A DNA stretch of 64,000 nucleotides. Origin: Dermanyssus gallinae (lineage: Eukaryota > Arthropoda > Arachnida > Mesostigmata > Dermanyssidae). Positions 9,826-22,300 of this stretch are shown here, in pieces. The position numbers and the translations under genes are program-made. The notes beneath the pieces are model-generated. The model was not told the DNA's origin and did no database searches. It saw only the letters and a list, made by a program, of their open reading frames with translations. Location: the NCBI GenBank assembly GCA_003439945.1, contig QVRM01000977.1:62001-126000 (forward strand), read 5' to 3'. The number at the start of each line of letters is the position of its first letter. Positions within the stretch are counted from its first letter, which is position 1.

Positions 9826-12230
9826 ATATGTTCGCCGACTGGTAGTGATGCGTATATTTAACTACGCTCATAGATATAAAGGTACATACTTGCAGCCCTA
9901 AAAGGCAACCGGTGGTACAGTCCATCATACAACACTGCGGTATAAACCTGTTGATACAATTAAAACCTCAACGGTTTCTTATATAGATTTATTTTTGCGC
10001 CATTTTAACCAAAGTAAAAACAAAATATATTTGCTGAGGTTTTGGCGCTATCTATCTAAAATAATCTAAAATAAACAAATGGCATTCCAGTAGTAAAAAA
10101 TAGTAAAAAGAGACGTTATACGACTCGGCTGTAATGCAGCATAATTGTGCTGCTAATGATAAGCATATATAGATGCCCAGTTAACTTTTTCATTTCATTG
10201 CGCCATAATGAAAACCTCTACAAAAACGGAATTCATTAGTTGTCAGATTGATAGAGACGACACCTGTACATCTACCGAGGGAGACTACTCTGATTAAATA
10301 AAGAGTTGTCTATAAAATTAGCGGACATACGTTGAAAAATAATTACAAATCGTTCGAGATTGATATGATCATTATCACCACCTTTTTATCACCATTAGCA
10401 CAATGATAACTATTCTTATCACTACCACCATCATCATCACATTTTAGCGACGGGCTTGCTGCAAGGCGAAGAGTTATATAAACGAGGTCGTATCATAGTG
10501 AAGACGAGCTCTCACATTCTAGTGCAAGGCCCGCGATGATACGAATTTGAAACCTTTGCTTAAGGGAAGACGTCGCATGTCGTTGTTTGCAGTTGACAAG
10601 CGATGAGCGAACATGACAGGAACAACACGGTGAATAAAATAAAGCTACATACGCCTTGATTTCCAAAATGTTATTACCTAAAATACGAAATGAAACAATC
10701 GTTAGAGTAAAAATAGAATATAATCAATAATTCAAAGTATAATTTATGCAAATGTATACATTCCTTTTTTATGGACCCGTCCTCTTGAGGCGGCATTTCT
10801 GTTTAAATTAAATAGTTTATCATTACGTTAAAGATTTCCAAAATGGGCAAAAGCTGAGAGACAATTGGGCAAGTGTAACAATTGAGAATATATTGCAGAA
10901 AAGGCTGTATATGTTATAATATGCAGCCTTACATCATCATCATCATTAGCGTATAGGCAAGTCTTATATCATTAGTGCATACGCAACCCTTATATCATTA
11001 GCTCATATGCAAGCCAGGTCAAATCTAGGCTAATAACCACCCCGGTCCTGACGGTTGTGCACGGAAATGTCGGCGAGCGGTGTGAAAGCCACAGACGGTG
11101 TTCTCCTCACGGTGAGCAGGTTTGCGTAACGCCAGCTGCGCAGCTGATTGGGAACTCATGCTCAATAGCGCCGTGTCGGTTCAGGATGCCACGCGCTCAT
11201 CTGCAAATAATCGACCACGTCTTCGCATTTAAACAGGCCGTGAGAAATAGTCTTTAAGAGCTTTAACGTGCGGGTGAGCAAAATCGGCTGGAAATAACTG
11301 GCGAAACAGAGCATCTAAATAGCGCCAAGCACGTCGGTAATAGGATTATAAAACGCGCAATTGTATGTCTGAAATATATATATATATATATATTGAATCG
11401 GTAAAAAGTTTGTGCTGACGATCGACCTTTTTCGTGCTCTCTTTCTCTCTCTCTCGTCCAAGATGCATACACGTGTATTTATCTATAAACGAACGGCCTT
11501 GTCAGAACAAATGACCTAACCTCCGGCAAAAACGCCGATAACGTCCTTAGTGGGGAAAACTGAGCTCGTGTGCTAAGTATTTTCGCCATAAATTCGCTAC
11601 TACATATACGAAAAACTCACCTCTGAGGAAATCGAGTGTGCGCAGTTCAATATGGGACATTTTGACATAAAAAGTCGTTATCGGATTGCTTTTTAACGAA
11701 AAACACATGCAAGATGAAATTGTAGTTTGGTCCTAATCTGTATCTGACAGTTAACGAGATTAAGCAATTACTAATGTGCCACATTGAAACACGGTGGTAG
11801 TCCTTAAAAACGTTTATCATATAGGCAGGGCGAATGTGCGGTTTTCGCAGCAAACGAAACCTACAGCAGCGCCCGAAAGCGAGCAACTTATTTTTGGATA
11901 AGAAAAAGCTGCACTTATATTTAAAAATATAATAATGTACCGCAATTGAGATTCTGAAAATCAAACCACTGATAAAATGACAAATTACACAAAGAAAGTT
12001 GTCCCGCATGTCCCCTAAGCAAACTTCATCATCAGCTGCGTGCAGAAAGCTAAACGATTGTGCTAAGAACTGCCAGCTGCTACGGAATGGGGACGCAACA
12101 TATCGAACAGTACAGGCTGTGTGTTAATAGAGTGGCCGGTGCAGCAGGGCGTGACACTCTCTAACGACGGTGGTGTCTCTACCCCTAACCTACATTCGAG
12201 AGAAGAGATCAAGCTCCGTTCAGAGATCTC
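9823..12230. other. AT-rich spacer
   Basis: No recognised gene. It holds a 3-unit tandem repeat (10942-11019), a short (TA)n at 11374-11393, a CT tract near 11440-11455 and a 120-codon minus-strand frame (11647-12009) that I cannot assign to a family. Confidence 0.45.
10942..11019 (+). repeat. Tandem repeat, 3 x 26 bp
   Basis: Three diverged units start with ATCATTAG at 10942, 10968 and 10994. Each continues with a variable GCGTATAGGCAA / TGCATACGCAA / CTCATATGCAA segment. The array follows a short CAT repeat. Confidence 0.8.
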
Positions 12231-12239
12231 ACATTCGGC

Positions 12240-13250
12240 AGTAAAGGGAGAATAAACAGAGTGGGCAACTGCAAGATCTTAGAAGAAGACTCGCAAAGTG
12301 AGCACTGGTATCAACAGTTCGAATATGGAGAGAAATCGCTCAACTGTACAACTGAAAGAAAGAAAAGTACTCTCGGGCAAGGAATTTGACTTCCACAGAA
12401 AGCTATTGACGGAAATAGACTCCTATCCGAGTCCTACAAGAGACCATCCCAGTATCTTTAGAACATCATAGCCTTACCACAAGAGGGAATCTCTCTGTAC
12501 CTTCAAAACATCCTAGCACCCGCTCAGTCATCCACGGGAACACAGAGTTCAAGATAACCACCACCGTCCCACAGCAGTCCATGCTAAGGCGTCGGCTCTG
12601 AAACATGGCGTAGGACAACGTTCTGAAACTTTACAGACTAGAGGGCGTCCCGGCAATTTCTTACGTTGACGACCTAGCCATCCTAGTCACAGAGGGCGAG
12701 GAAGACACGCTACAAATATAAGTAGTCATCGAAATGGTAAATGACTGTATTGTAGGGCACTCTCTCTTTCTCTCTCTCCAGCTAGCGTCCGAAAAAGCGA
12801 GGCGGTATTTATTACTGGCCGAACGAGGCAATGAGACACGCGCTTAGTACTGAATGAAGTGAGAATAAAAATCAGCAAGTCCGCCCGATATCAGAGTGTA
12901 ACAATGGACATGGCTCTCTCGAGAAGGAGCTAAGGCGACCGTGAAGGCAGACCCGTTGGCCGATTGCCTGGCCCAGATCCTACCGAGGATAAGCGGAGCA
13001 ACGGAAAGCAAAAGAAGACACGCTCCAAGTGACCAAAAAACGTCAGCAGACGTATCAGGAGCCTAGAGCCGTCAGGTTACCCCTTGGCCTAAAGAAATAA
13101 AGGACGGAGGGAGCACGGAGACGTCACCTATTTATCTGACGCAGGTTTTATTGGGCCACGGGAGAAGAATAGTAAACGAAGCGTATAGAAGAAGTGAATT
13201 ACTCCAGCGAAGTTACACGGAAGTTGTCGATGGAAACATACCTTTAATAA
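12240..13250 (+). mobile_element. R1-like LINE, RT-to-C-terminus relic
   Basis: Fragments of an R1/LOA-type reverse transcriptase can be followed through several frames. VPQQSM at about 12571 stands where VPQGSVLGP is expected. YVDDLAILVTEGEEDTL (YVDD at 12662-12673) is the RT catalytic box with its two Asp intact. It is followed by IEMVNDC and LQLASEKA. Near the end, YLTQVLLGHG (about 13127-13162) matches the conserved C-terminal YLTQxLTGHG motif of R1 elements. In-frame stops and frameshifts show it is dead. A CT-rich stretch at 12761-12778 has been inserted into the coding part. The clade call is from motif recall. Confidence 0.78.
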
Positions 13251-13520
13251 AAAAAGAATGCCAGCAATTATACTATGTTTAAGTAAAGCTATTTTCAAAA
13301 GCGTTTTGATAGGTGATCACATTTATTTCACTTAATGTGAGTGTGTGCAAACAACATTGATTATGTTATGAACTATTGATTCGTTTTAAAACAATCTTGA
13401 GGTGGAAGAGTTCCACTGTCGTCGGGATAGGCAGTCGCCGGACGTCGCCTAGGGCTGTGTGCATTGTCTTAGCAATGTGCGCATTGAAGGTTGTCGTCCC
13501 AGTACAATGGAGCAGAAGCC

Positions 13521-13862
13521 TCAGTTACCGGAAAGAGTTGACAACAAATTTAAAAGGTTTTCCGCCGTAACGTACAACGCGGTTGGCAGCAAATCAGCCC
13601 CCCTTCTGAATTTCATAGCCTTGGTCCTCATGGCGCTTATTTCCAGCCTCTTCAAAACAAACAACATTTCTGCTAGAGAAGTGATGCGCTTAGTGGCACC
13701 CAAATTGTGATGATCGAAGATCGAGACGAACAGTGTGCATTCATCACAATGTTCGGTACTCCCGTGGAATAACCGATTAAATCGGCAAGCAGACAAGTGA
13801 AAACGCAGCTTGGTGAGTCCCCTTACGGGGTACCACATTTTTTTTTGACTTGCCCATATCAC
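13521..13862 (-). mobile_element. Possible LINE C-terminal domain fragment
   Basis: A minus-strand frame of 113 codons reads LTKLRFHLSACRFNRLFHGS then TEHCDEC, resembling the stretch before the C-terminal Cys/His motif of R1/Jockey/I-type LINEs (RLRxGHxxxxxRFxL...CxxC). The His/Cys partners of that motif are not seen. The plus strand also has an overlapping frame (13459-13710). Weak call. Confidence 0.3.
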
Positions 13863-14994
<1,132 letters not shown>

Positions 14995-15646
14995 ATGTTC
15001 CGTCCAACGGATTGCTTTTTCTCATGCTTGCACTTGGACATCATAAACCCGTGTGGTGGATTACTAGATAGATGTACGTATGTGTATGAGCTTAGGGACG
15101 GACGGGTAGGGGCTGAATGCGGCGCGCTGGTGCGTCGTCCGAACTGCCGGACGCGTCACCATTTAAAACCGTCTTCGTCTGGTCGCGCCGGATTTCGTCT
15201 AAGTCATCACGACAAAGCTAACGCCGCCCTGCCCTGCCGTCGCAGCCGTCTCCTGAACATTTCTGTGGTCAAAGAGGTCATCAGTCCGGCGGCTGTATCT
15301 AGACGAAGGCGCGTGCATACGTTGATACTTACATGTCTGCACGTACGCACGCATGTGACGATGTGTTCCGTCTATCTGCTTCTTTCTACCCCCACAACAC
15401 CCCCCACCTACCTAGCCTGGCAGCATCCGTCCCTCCCTCCATTCTACCTCTACTTGGCTCGGTACCTTTTCTTCGTGCAGGTCGACAGTGAAGTAAGCAC
15501 ATCTTAGCCCTCTGACCGCACCTTCTTCTTCTTCTTCTCCTTCTCCTCCTTCGTCCTGCGAGTACATCACGCGCATACACAGAAACACGCACACAGGCAT
15601 CTATCTACACACTAATATCTTGACCTACATACCCACATTTCCACCC

Positions 15647-15696
<50 letters not shown>

Positions 15697-16572
15697 GTAC
15701 ATACATATGCAGACGTAGATATTTCAAGTGTTGGCGGCTACAGTGCAATGGGGTCCTTTCGGGCGGCCTTTCAGAGAAGAATACCTGAAATTCCTGCGGG
15801 AACTGCCGGTCACCCTGCGGCTGTCGAACCTAGCCAGGCCAGTCTACGCGGAGGCTTTCTACCGAATGCCAGGCACCCAAAGAAACGCCGACGTTCTTCG
15901 TTGGTTGTATGCTCCCTCCATTATTATGGCCATCACCGTCATCATCAACGTCGTTGTCATCAGCCACCACCACCAGCATCATCATCATCATTGAGGTTTG
16001 GCTCGCTTCAACCCGCCGCCCGCGGGCAGGACAAACGGTCGGTTTTAGTGTCCTGACAGACCGACATAGCCCTAGTGTCCTCTCGCTCGTTCTTCCTTGG
16101 AGCGCCTGCCTAGAGGAGTGCCTGCTCTCTCATGCACGCGCGTGCGGCACAGGCCCTGGATTCGGGTCATGGGTCCATCCAGCCTAGCTGCTAACTACTG
16201 CAGCTGGTGTTACTTCCACTTCTGTTAGTCCAACTTCCACTTGTGCTAGTCCTACTGCGACTACTAAGGCATGATCTACAATGGCTTTTGCGCGGCGTTC
16301 GACGCACCTTCTTTAGTGTTTCACGTTCTTCTTCTACTCCCCTCTGCTGGTTGCCCAATTCCCCCTTGTGCCTGCATTCGTCTTGGTTCTGCCCACCAGA
16401 GCCCTGCAGGACAGCGGCAATAGCAAAATCGGGGTTTTGGCTCCCCGGCCTGCTGTATACTGTACTGTTCAGGTTCACGCATGAGTCGGTAACTATCTCA
16501 GAGGCGAGGCGAGCTAGGGTGGCTGGTCGACAACGACGACAATGCATAGACGGGCGAACGTCATTCCTCTAG
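14995..16572. other. GC-rich island with simple-sequence tracts
   Basis: Composition turns GC-rich, with overlapping open frames on both strands: 14995-15507 plus (170 codons), 15748-16056 plus and 16191-16547 minus. It includes a pyrimidine triplet tract (CTTCTTCTTCTTCTCC) near 15523-15552, a (TA)n array at 15648-15694, and a CAT/CAC-rich tract near 15945-15995 that translates as a His run. None of the frames matches a family I know. It could contain promoter or untranslated exon sequence. Confidence 0.35.
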
Positions 16573-17191
16573 TTCAGCCTTGCTTCGCTTGTTTTAGGAC
16601 AGCTCAAAATTAAAGAGACGATGAAGAGAACACGGAAGAAAGATACAAAAAAGGCGTTTCACACTTTATTATGATTATTATGGCCGCTAACTATCATGGA
16701 TTAGTACTGCTGGTTATGACGTTGTACACTGTAATTGTGGTAGTTGTGGTACTATTGCGAGTGCCAGCGCCAAATCATAGAGCAGAATAAAACTGAACGT
16801 GCTTGTTGGTTCAAGAAAACAATAGAGGTTAGTACATTATGTCTGTAAACTCATACAAACATGTACAGTTATCTATGTTTTTCTACCATAGGATATTTCG
16901 AATATCCACCATGCACCCTAGAATAGAACGTTTGCTTTACCGCTGTCAAGTAAGGTTTTAATAAAACCTCGTATCGAAGAGAAATACAGCAGCTTGCTGT
17001 AAAGTGGCACTTTGTAGAACACAGCATAAATACTGCGCGGTATTATATAATAATGAATACACTTAATAAATATCAAGATTATCATGCTTGTTTGAACAAA
17101 GAACTGCACGTCGTTTCCTGGTCATCAATAGATGGTAACAACCTTATTAGCTTAATGTGTTTTCTCACGAGCCGACCTAAAAAAAAACGTA

Positions 17192-17236
17192 TTGTTGATC
17201 GAGTTTTCTTTGAGTGATTCTCATTGAAAATAGATG
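17192..17236 (+). mobile_element. SINE1 body fragment, headless
   Basis: TTGTTGATCGAGTTTTCTT, GAGTGATTCTCATTGA and AAATAGATGA match the start of the SINE1 body in sense orientation (TTGATCGAATTTTCTTTGAG, then CGATGCTCATTGAGAATA). The tRNA-like head is absent and the downstream body does not continue recognisably, so only about 45 bp survive. Confidence 0.55.
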
Positions 17237-17321
17237 AGACGAATTACGGCTTAGATGCCAATCCCCTCTATCAGATCCTGCACGACCACCAAAAAATGGT
17301 GGCTTGGTGGGTACCTTGTGA

Positions 17322-17347
17322 CTCTTTTCGTCACGGAACGAAAAGAG
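17322..17347. repeat. Perfect 10-bp inverted repeat
   Basis: CTCTTTTCGT, a 6-nt loop (CACGGA), then ACGAAAAGAG. It has no obvious associated gene. Confidence 0.9.
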
Positions 17348-18993
17348 CCGCAGGTACTTCTGGCTCGTGAATTTTCTACTTATGTTTTTTAACTCACAGT
17401 GGTCTGGCGTTGGAGCGCGTCCACTCACAAAAGTGAAGCAAAAACGCTTGGCTGGCAAGGTGATAGGTGGTTGCCACTATCCCCTCCAGGAGTGAATTTG
17501 TGGCAATGGTCACACTGGAGAACGTAGTACAGTGACTAGCAATTGGCACACGAAATACGGAACGCCTACCAACATTTTACACTGCGCTCTTCAGGAAGAG
17601 CTCGAAAGCGTCCTCACGCGACGACTGTTCCTCAACGGCAGTAACGCGCTAGCCCACACTCTAAATCTCTTCTCGCCGCATCGCTGTCACGCGACGACAA
17701 TTACCAGGGGTGTGCCTAAGATAGCGTAGCTGGAGCGGTCTCTAGAGGTGTGCAGCAGACAGATAGTTTATTTGCGTACCAGTTTCCTCAAATGGTGTTC
17801 ATGCGAAATGCCGAAATCGAAAGTAACCTTAGCATAAAAAGTTTGATCGCTGCGCGGATGATTTCCCTTGGTTTAAGGAAGATTCCTGGGTTCTGTATCG
17901 GCTTGAATCAAGCGATTAAAGCCTGTCATGCTCTTTCTTCGACATGTTCGACATGACATTAAAACGTGTCGTGCTCTAGTGAATGCGCTTGCCGCGTCTA
18001 AACTTCATCAATTGTATTCTGAGTTTATCTTGAGCCCTTTAGTTGCCCTTCAGTCAGTGTACACTATGATTGAACACATGAAGCAAGGCAGAAATACTCT
18101 ATGGGCTACTACACTAATACTACTTGCGTGTAATGCAATGAATGCTCGTCACCTCTCCTTCTCTCACAAATAATACGAGGCCTACAATCAACATGGCAAA
18201 AGACATGCAGCTGAGCTTAAGGAGTTCTGTCGTATTGCTGACCTACAACTGGGTTGCTATTTTTGTCAATGTGGAGTTAGTCTTCTTCAATAAGGGTTTC
18301 CTAAACTTGCGGCAACCGATCACCCACACCAGCACACTAGTTACTCTGTAGCATTACTGGTCTTAAGGCGCAGTCAAAAGTCTTAATACCATCGATGTAC
18401 GGGATTTTGTAATATGTACTTAAAACTGCGTACAAATTGTCTCCAGGTCGACATAAGGCTCATTCTATCTGCCAAAATAGGTGTTTCCTACTCACATAAA
18501 CCACAGAGGAGCTCGATCAGCGTGGCTGGCAATAGAAGGTCAAAACTTGCCCGGGTTTCAGCCGATGCAGTCTTCGAAATTATTTTCAGAAATCTTTGTA
18601 AATTTTTTAGAGTGATCATAACATAATGTACGTCTATTTTTTTGGCTAAGATTGAGTTTCCGGTAGAATGGTCTGCCGTTCACATTCTAAACTTACTAAT
18701 CGCCAATAACTTCTTAAATGTAGCAGACATGTCCCTGATATATTTCAAACATATCTGTGTAAGTAGAGCGATCTAAGGTGTTGTAATTATTTGTAACTTA
18801 AAGTGTAATGGTTTTATTTCTTCTGCGCCTTTATGGCATTATATGTTGTTTATCGGAGCGTTACGTCTGAATGCGCAAAACTCGTGACATCTTAACCAAG
18901 ATGGTGAGATTTATGAACAGGATACTTGTATTCCTTGACGTAGATACGTCAGGGTAGAAATAAAAACATTTTTATGGAGGTTGTTTTTAATTC

Positions 18994-19261
18994 TAGACTA
19001 TCCTCAGTCTCCAACGGGCTTGGAACTCACCGTTAGGTATATTTTCAATGCGTTAGGGGCCGGACATGTTGAGATATCTAGGCTTTCCCTAGCATTTCTT
19101 GTGGCAACATGGCCGCTGCCTCTCGGCGGTGTGGTTTATCATCATATATTCTCAATGAGCATCGCTCAAAGCAAATTCGATCAACAACAGAAATCGAACC
19201 GGCAGCACCCCGATAGATGACAACCATGACTAGCGCACTAGTCTCCTAGACCACCCGCCAC
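18994..19261 (-). mobile_element. SINE1 copy B, near full length
   Basis: Antisense copy with most landmarks: on the plus strand GGCTTGGAACTCACCGTTAG (3' part), TATATTTTCAATGC, GTTGAGATATCTAGG, TGGCAACATGGCCGCTG, TCTCAATGAGCATCGCTCAA and GATCAACAACAGAAATCGAA. The head follows as GATAGATGACAACCATGACT and AGCGCACTAGTCTCCTAGACC. Its B box is intact on the minus strand, reading GCCGGTTCGATTTC. This copy and copy C define the family's full length of about 265 bp. No target-site duplication was found by eye. Confidence 0.85.
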
Positions 19262-19949
19262 TTCAGGTAAGACGTTCCAAACGTAACTTAGCAGCGCTAA
19301 ATATGAAACTTGATGAATAAACAAATAATGAATAATGCCATGTCAGGTCCCATATCGACAACAGTTTTTCGCTAATAACCCTTCCGCGTGGTACCGTCTT
19401 ACTCAGAATTGGTAGAATGAGGTGCCTTTCTACAAACTACGCGCACGGTTATAAAGGCATGCCTTAACTGTATCTTGTTCGCCCAGATTGAGGTGTGGTT
19501 CTAATATTCCTAGCCGTTGTATTCATGCCGGTGGGTCCCGAAAGAGGATTTCGGACGACAGCACTGTCTCGTGAGGCCAGAAGACAAATCACACCGCTGG
19601 GCTACCGTGCTGTTCGGTCCTCCCTACTCTGCATTGGAGTCTTAGGTATCTAAAGAACAGACAACTTGCTCTTCGCTATTCTCTTTGGGGCTCAGCAAAA
19701 ATATTGGCCTAGGCGGATTCGGGCCGCAATTTATGTGATTTGCCCTTTATCAAATTTATATAAAAATGTTCTTACATCGTTATTAGTGTGTATATATATA
19801 TATACATGTACGGTGTCCGGAATTTGTTTGGAGGTTGATATAGGAAATTGTAGAGCTTGTTAACGTAAATATATTTTTCAATGGAACATGGTCTCTGAGA
19901 AGTCCTGCTTTGGAGCGAGGCTGAAATTACTGAAAAACAGTGACACTGG
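19262..19949. other. Spacer
   Basis: No gene recognised. A short (TA)n lies at 19792-19805. Confidence 0.45.
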
Positions 19950-20770
19950 CGTTATTGTCAGACATCGAAGCACAACATGTGCAATTTCTTCCGACACAGC
20001 CAGTCCTTCTATACAGAAACTAAGCACATCGCCGTGTTTGTGAGAAGATCCTTATATATCCGAAGAACATATAACGCCGGTCTGGAGATGCGACATGGTA
20101 ATTTAGAAGATAATTCGCAAAAATTGATGTTTTGTTGTCAACTTTGACGTTCAGTTTCTCAAGATTACAGCCCCATGACAATGCACAGCGCTCACATATA
20201 CACTGCACATTTCTCTATCAGGTGTGTACCATTTATATGGCGGTTTAATTTGTGGTTACGGAGTAGTTCATGTTTTCCGGAGGGCAATGTCGAGATTGAG
20301 TGCCTGCATAAATGACCTACCCTATCAGGTAAATCGCTCTTGGTTATGAATGCATGCACTCGACATGTTCTCTAAACAATATAAATTACTCCGCAATACA
20401 GGTTTACATTGCCTAGATTGGTTCCAAATGATAGTCATGAAATGCGGATTCGCCGCATTTAAATTTGTTAGTTTTGGGCGCTGTGATTGGTCGTAGGGTA
20501 CGATTTTGAGTCATTGAGCGTGAAAATTGACAAAAACTTATTTATGGCGAACTATCCTCTTAACAAGCATATCACATTTTCTGGCCGGCGCCATATATTC
20601 TTCAGACAAAGCAGACATTTCTCACGAAAAAAAGTGTTCGTGAGATTCAGTATAAAAAAAACTATACACATCCAACCAACACAATGTGCTTAGTTTTTGT
20701 ATACGAGGACTGGTTGTCTCGCAACTGCATATTTTGTGTTTCTATGTCGGGCAACAATAGCAAATAACGT
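19950..20770. repeat. Fold-back element, imperfect inverted arms of about 400 bp
   Basis: The two halves are reverse complements of each other, imperfectly, around a centre near 20325 (ACCTACCCTATCAGGT). Matched pairs, with the right arm given as reverse complement, are: ACAGCCAGTCCTTCTATACA / ACAACCAGTCCTCGTATACA; AAACTAAGCACATCG / AAACTAAGCACATTG; GACATCGAAGCACAACATG / GACATAGAAACACAAAATA; CACAGCGCT / CACAGCGCC; and CGGAGTAGTTCATG / CGGAGTAATTTATA. The arms also translate to related peptides (minus 20020-20208 and plus 20487-20693, sharing VKxDxK, ANYxLN and RRxxFF). Such a structure fits a fold-back or large MITE-like transposon, or an old inverted duplication. No coding capacity was recognised. 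Confidence 0.78.
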
Positions 20771-21180
20771 TAACAAACGTTATGAAAGTTAACATGTTCA
20801 CATACACAGGATTGTGATATAAATTGATTAATAAAAAACAGCATTTATATATACAGAATCATTATGTATGGCAGTCTTTAAGCACTGATTTGTTTGGCGA
20901 ACGCCTCGCCTAGCCTGGGAACGCAAGTAATTCATTTCCCTTGTTCGACCTCTTTATAAAATAAGGGATATTTGTTTTGTATTTATTTATACATATACGG
21001 CAAATGTATGTACATAATTTATTTATCATTAAGCTTAACATTTTCAAAATTTACAACCATTGTAACTATTGAGAGCATTTTGCAAATAAGTCGCCCGTTA
21101 TATATATATATATATATATATATATGATTGATTCTCTTATTATTTGCTTGACACGTATACCTAAATATACATGTCACTCT
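20771..21180. other. AT-rich spacer
   Basis: No gene seen. A (TA)n array lies at 21101-21125. Confidence 0.5.
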
Positions 21181-21184
21181 TTTA

Positions 21185-21450
21185 TATTAGGGGCGTTTAG
21201 AGCGCCAGCATATATCTTACCTACGCATCTATAACATCAATGTATCCTCCAATACCTACAAAACATTTGCCTTCCATTCGGACAACTTCTTTTTTGTAAT
21301 ATGGATGTGGTTTATTCTAACATTTGGTCTTAAAACTAGGGTCTCGAGCAGTTGAACCTCGAAACCGGAGACAAAATATCTGCGGGTTTTTTTGAGACAA
21401 CTCCTCGATCTCGACGTCCAACGCGGGAACGCGGCGTCCGTCCGGGGCAC
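21185..21450 (-). mobile_element. LINE-A 3' tail fragment (antisense)
   Basis: On the minus strand the tail matches the 41-kb LINE-A copy closely. KKKLSEWKANVL corresponds to KKKLSQWKTNAH, and the preceding ETLVLRPNVR corresponds to EALALEPNAR. The DNA then runs into the shared ending GATGCGTAGGTAAGATATAT and CTGGCGCTCTAAACGCCCCT. The frame is broken and the RT domain is absent, so this is a short 5'-truncated insertion. Confidence 0.72.
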
Positions 21451-21695
21451 ACCGCTAAAAGGGTTTCAGTCCACCCTATACGAGATTGAGTAATATTCCC
21501 AGCGCACACGTTCTCGGGAGACAATTGTCGCTTCACCTACATCCTTAATAAATTCCTTGCTGGATCTTACCGTCTTAACGTTGCAAGGGACCTTGAGGAT
21601 GTACCGCTCACACCGAGTCCATAAGAGCGGTGGAAGGACACGGACAGCTGATTCTTAACCTCACGTGACACCTTTTTACCACCTTTTTTTATTAA

Positions 21696-21768
21696 GGCGA
21701 GTACCGCCGAGTGTGCAAACGTATTGTAAATTATTAATAAATCATCACTATATATATATATATATATG
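21696..21768 (+). repeat. Dispersed repeat plus (TA)n, copy 1
   Basis: A stretch of about 55 bp (AAGGCGAGTACCGCCGAGTG, then TGCAAACGTATTGTAAATTA and TTAATAAATCATCAC) is followed at once by a TA array. The same sequence, with a few changes and again ending at a TA array, occurs at 46311-46427. It marks the edge of an unnamed dispersed element whose body may be the microsatellite-bearing end. Confidence 0.8.
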
Positions 21769-22300
21769 TGTATGTGTGTGTCGCTACGTGGTCTACGTGG
21801 TGCTGCACGGTATTTCCGGTAAAGCTTTTCTCCAAAAAAGAGAGTAAATTTTCTGCAACATCTCTGCGAGCCGCGTGTAATTTAACATTAAACTCAAAAA
21901 GCTTTTCCATAATGACGACGAAATGAACATACGTATTAAACAACCAGACACAAAACAATACGCATATGTAGAACGTATCCTTAAGCCAGTAGTCCTCTCA
22001 AGCGGGCAAGCGGGTATCTAAATGATCAAATTCGCGTTTTATAAGAAAAGTGAATTGTCACATCGGCATCGCGTAGCTTTATATATTCACGCTGTGTGTG
22101 TGTGTGCTTTTCAGTAGTGATCAATATCCTGACAGGTACCTACTATTTTCAGTAGCGTCGATGATGTATATTTGACATTTCTGCTACAACCTGATGCGGC
22201 CGTTTGGTTAAGATCATGATTGAATATCTGCGATTCTCTATAACGCTATTTGAACGCTTAAAAGAAATAAACACATTTTACATAGAGAAGGCTACTTGTT
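21769..22300. other. Spacer
   Basis: No gene recognised. A short (GT)n lies near 22093-22106. Confidence 0.45.

Larger units (their letters stand above)
16573..18990. other. Spacer, unassigned open frames
   Basis: Mostly unannotated. Frames at 17928-18173 and 18414-18626 (plus) look moderately protein-like but match no family I recognise, and stops separate them. A perfect 10-bp hairpin lies at 17322-17347 and a small SINE1 body fragment at 17192-17236. Confidence 0.4.

Noticed and set aside
10942..11019. CRISPR-like array
   Set aside because: The units are contiguous 26-bp tandem repeats without unique spacers, and the genome is eukaryotic.
17928..18626. Exons of a host gene
   Set aside because: The peptides look moderately protein-like, but no family, consistent reading frame or splice pattern could be supported.
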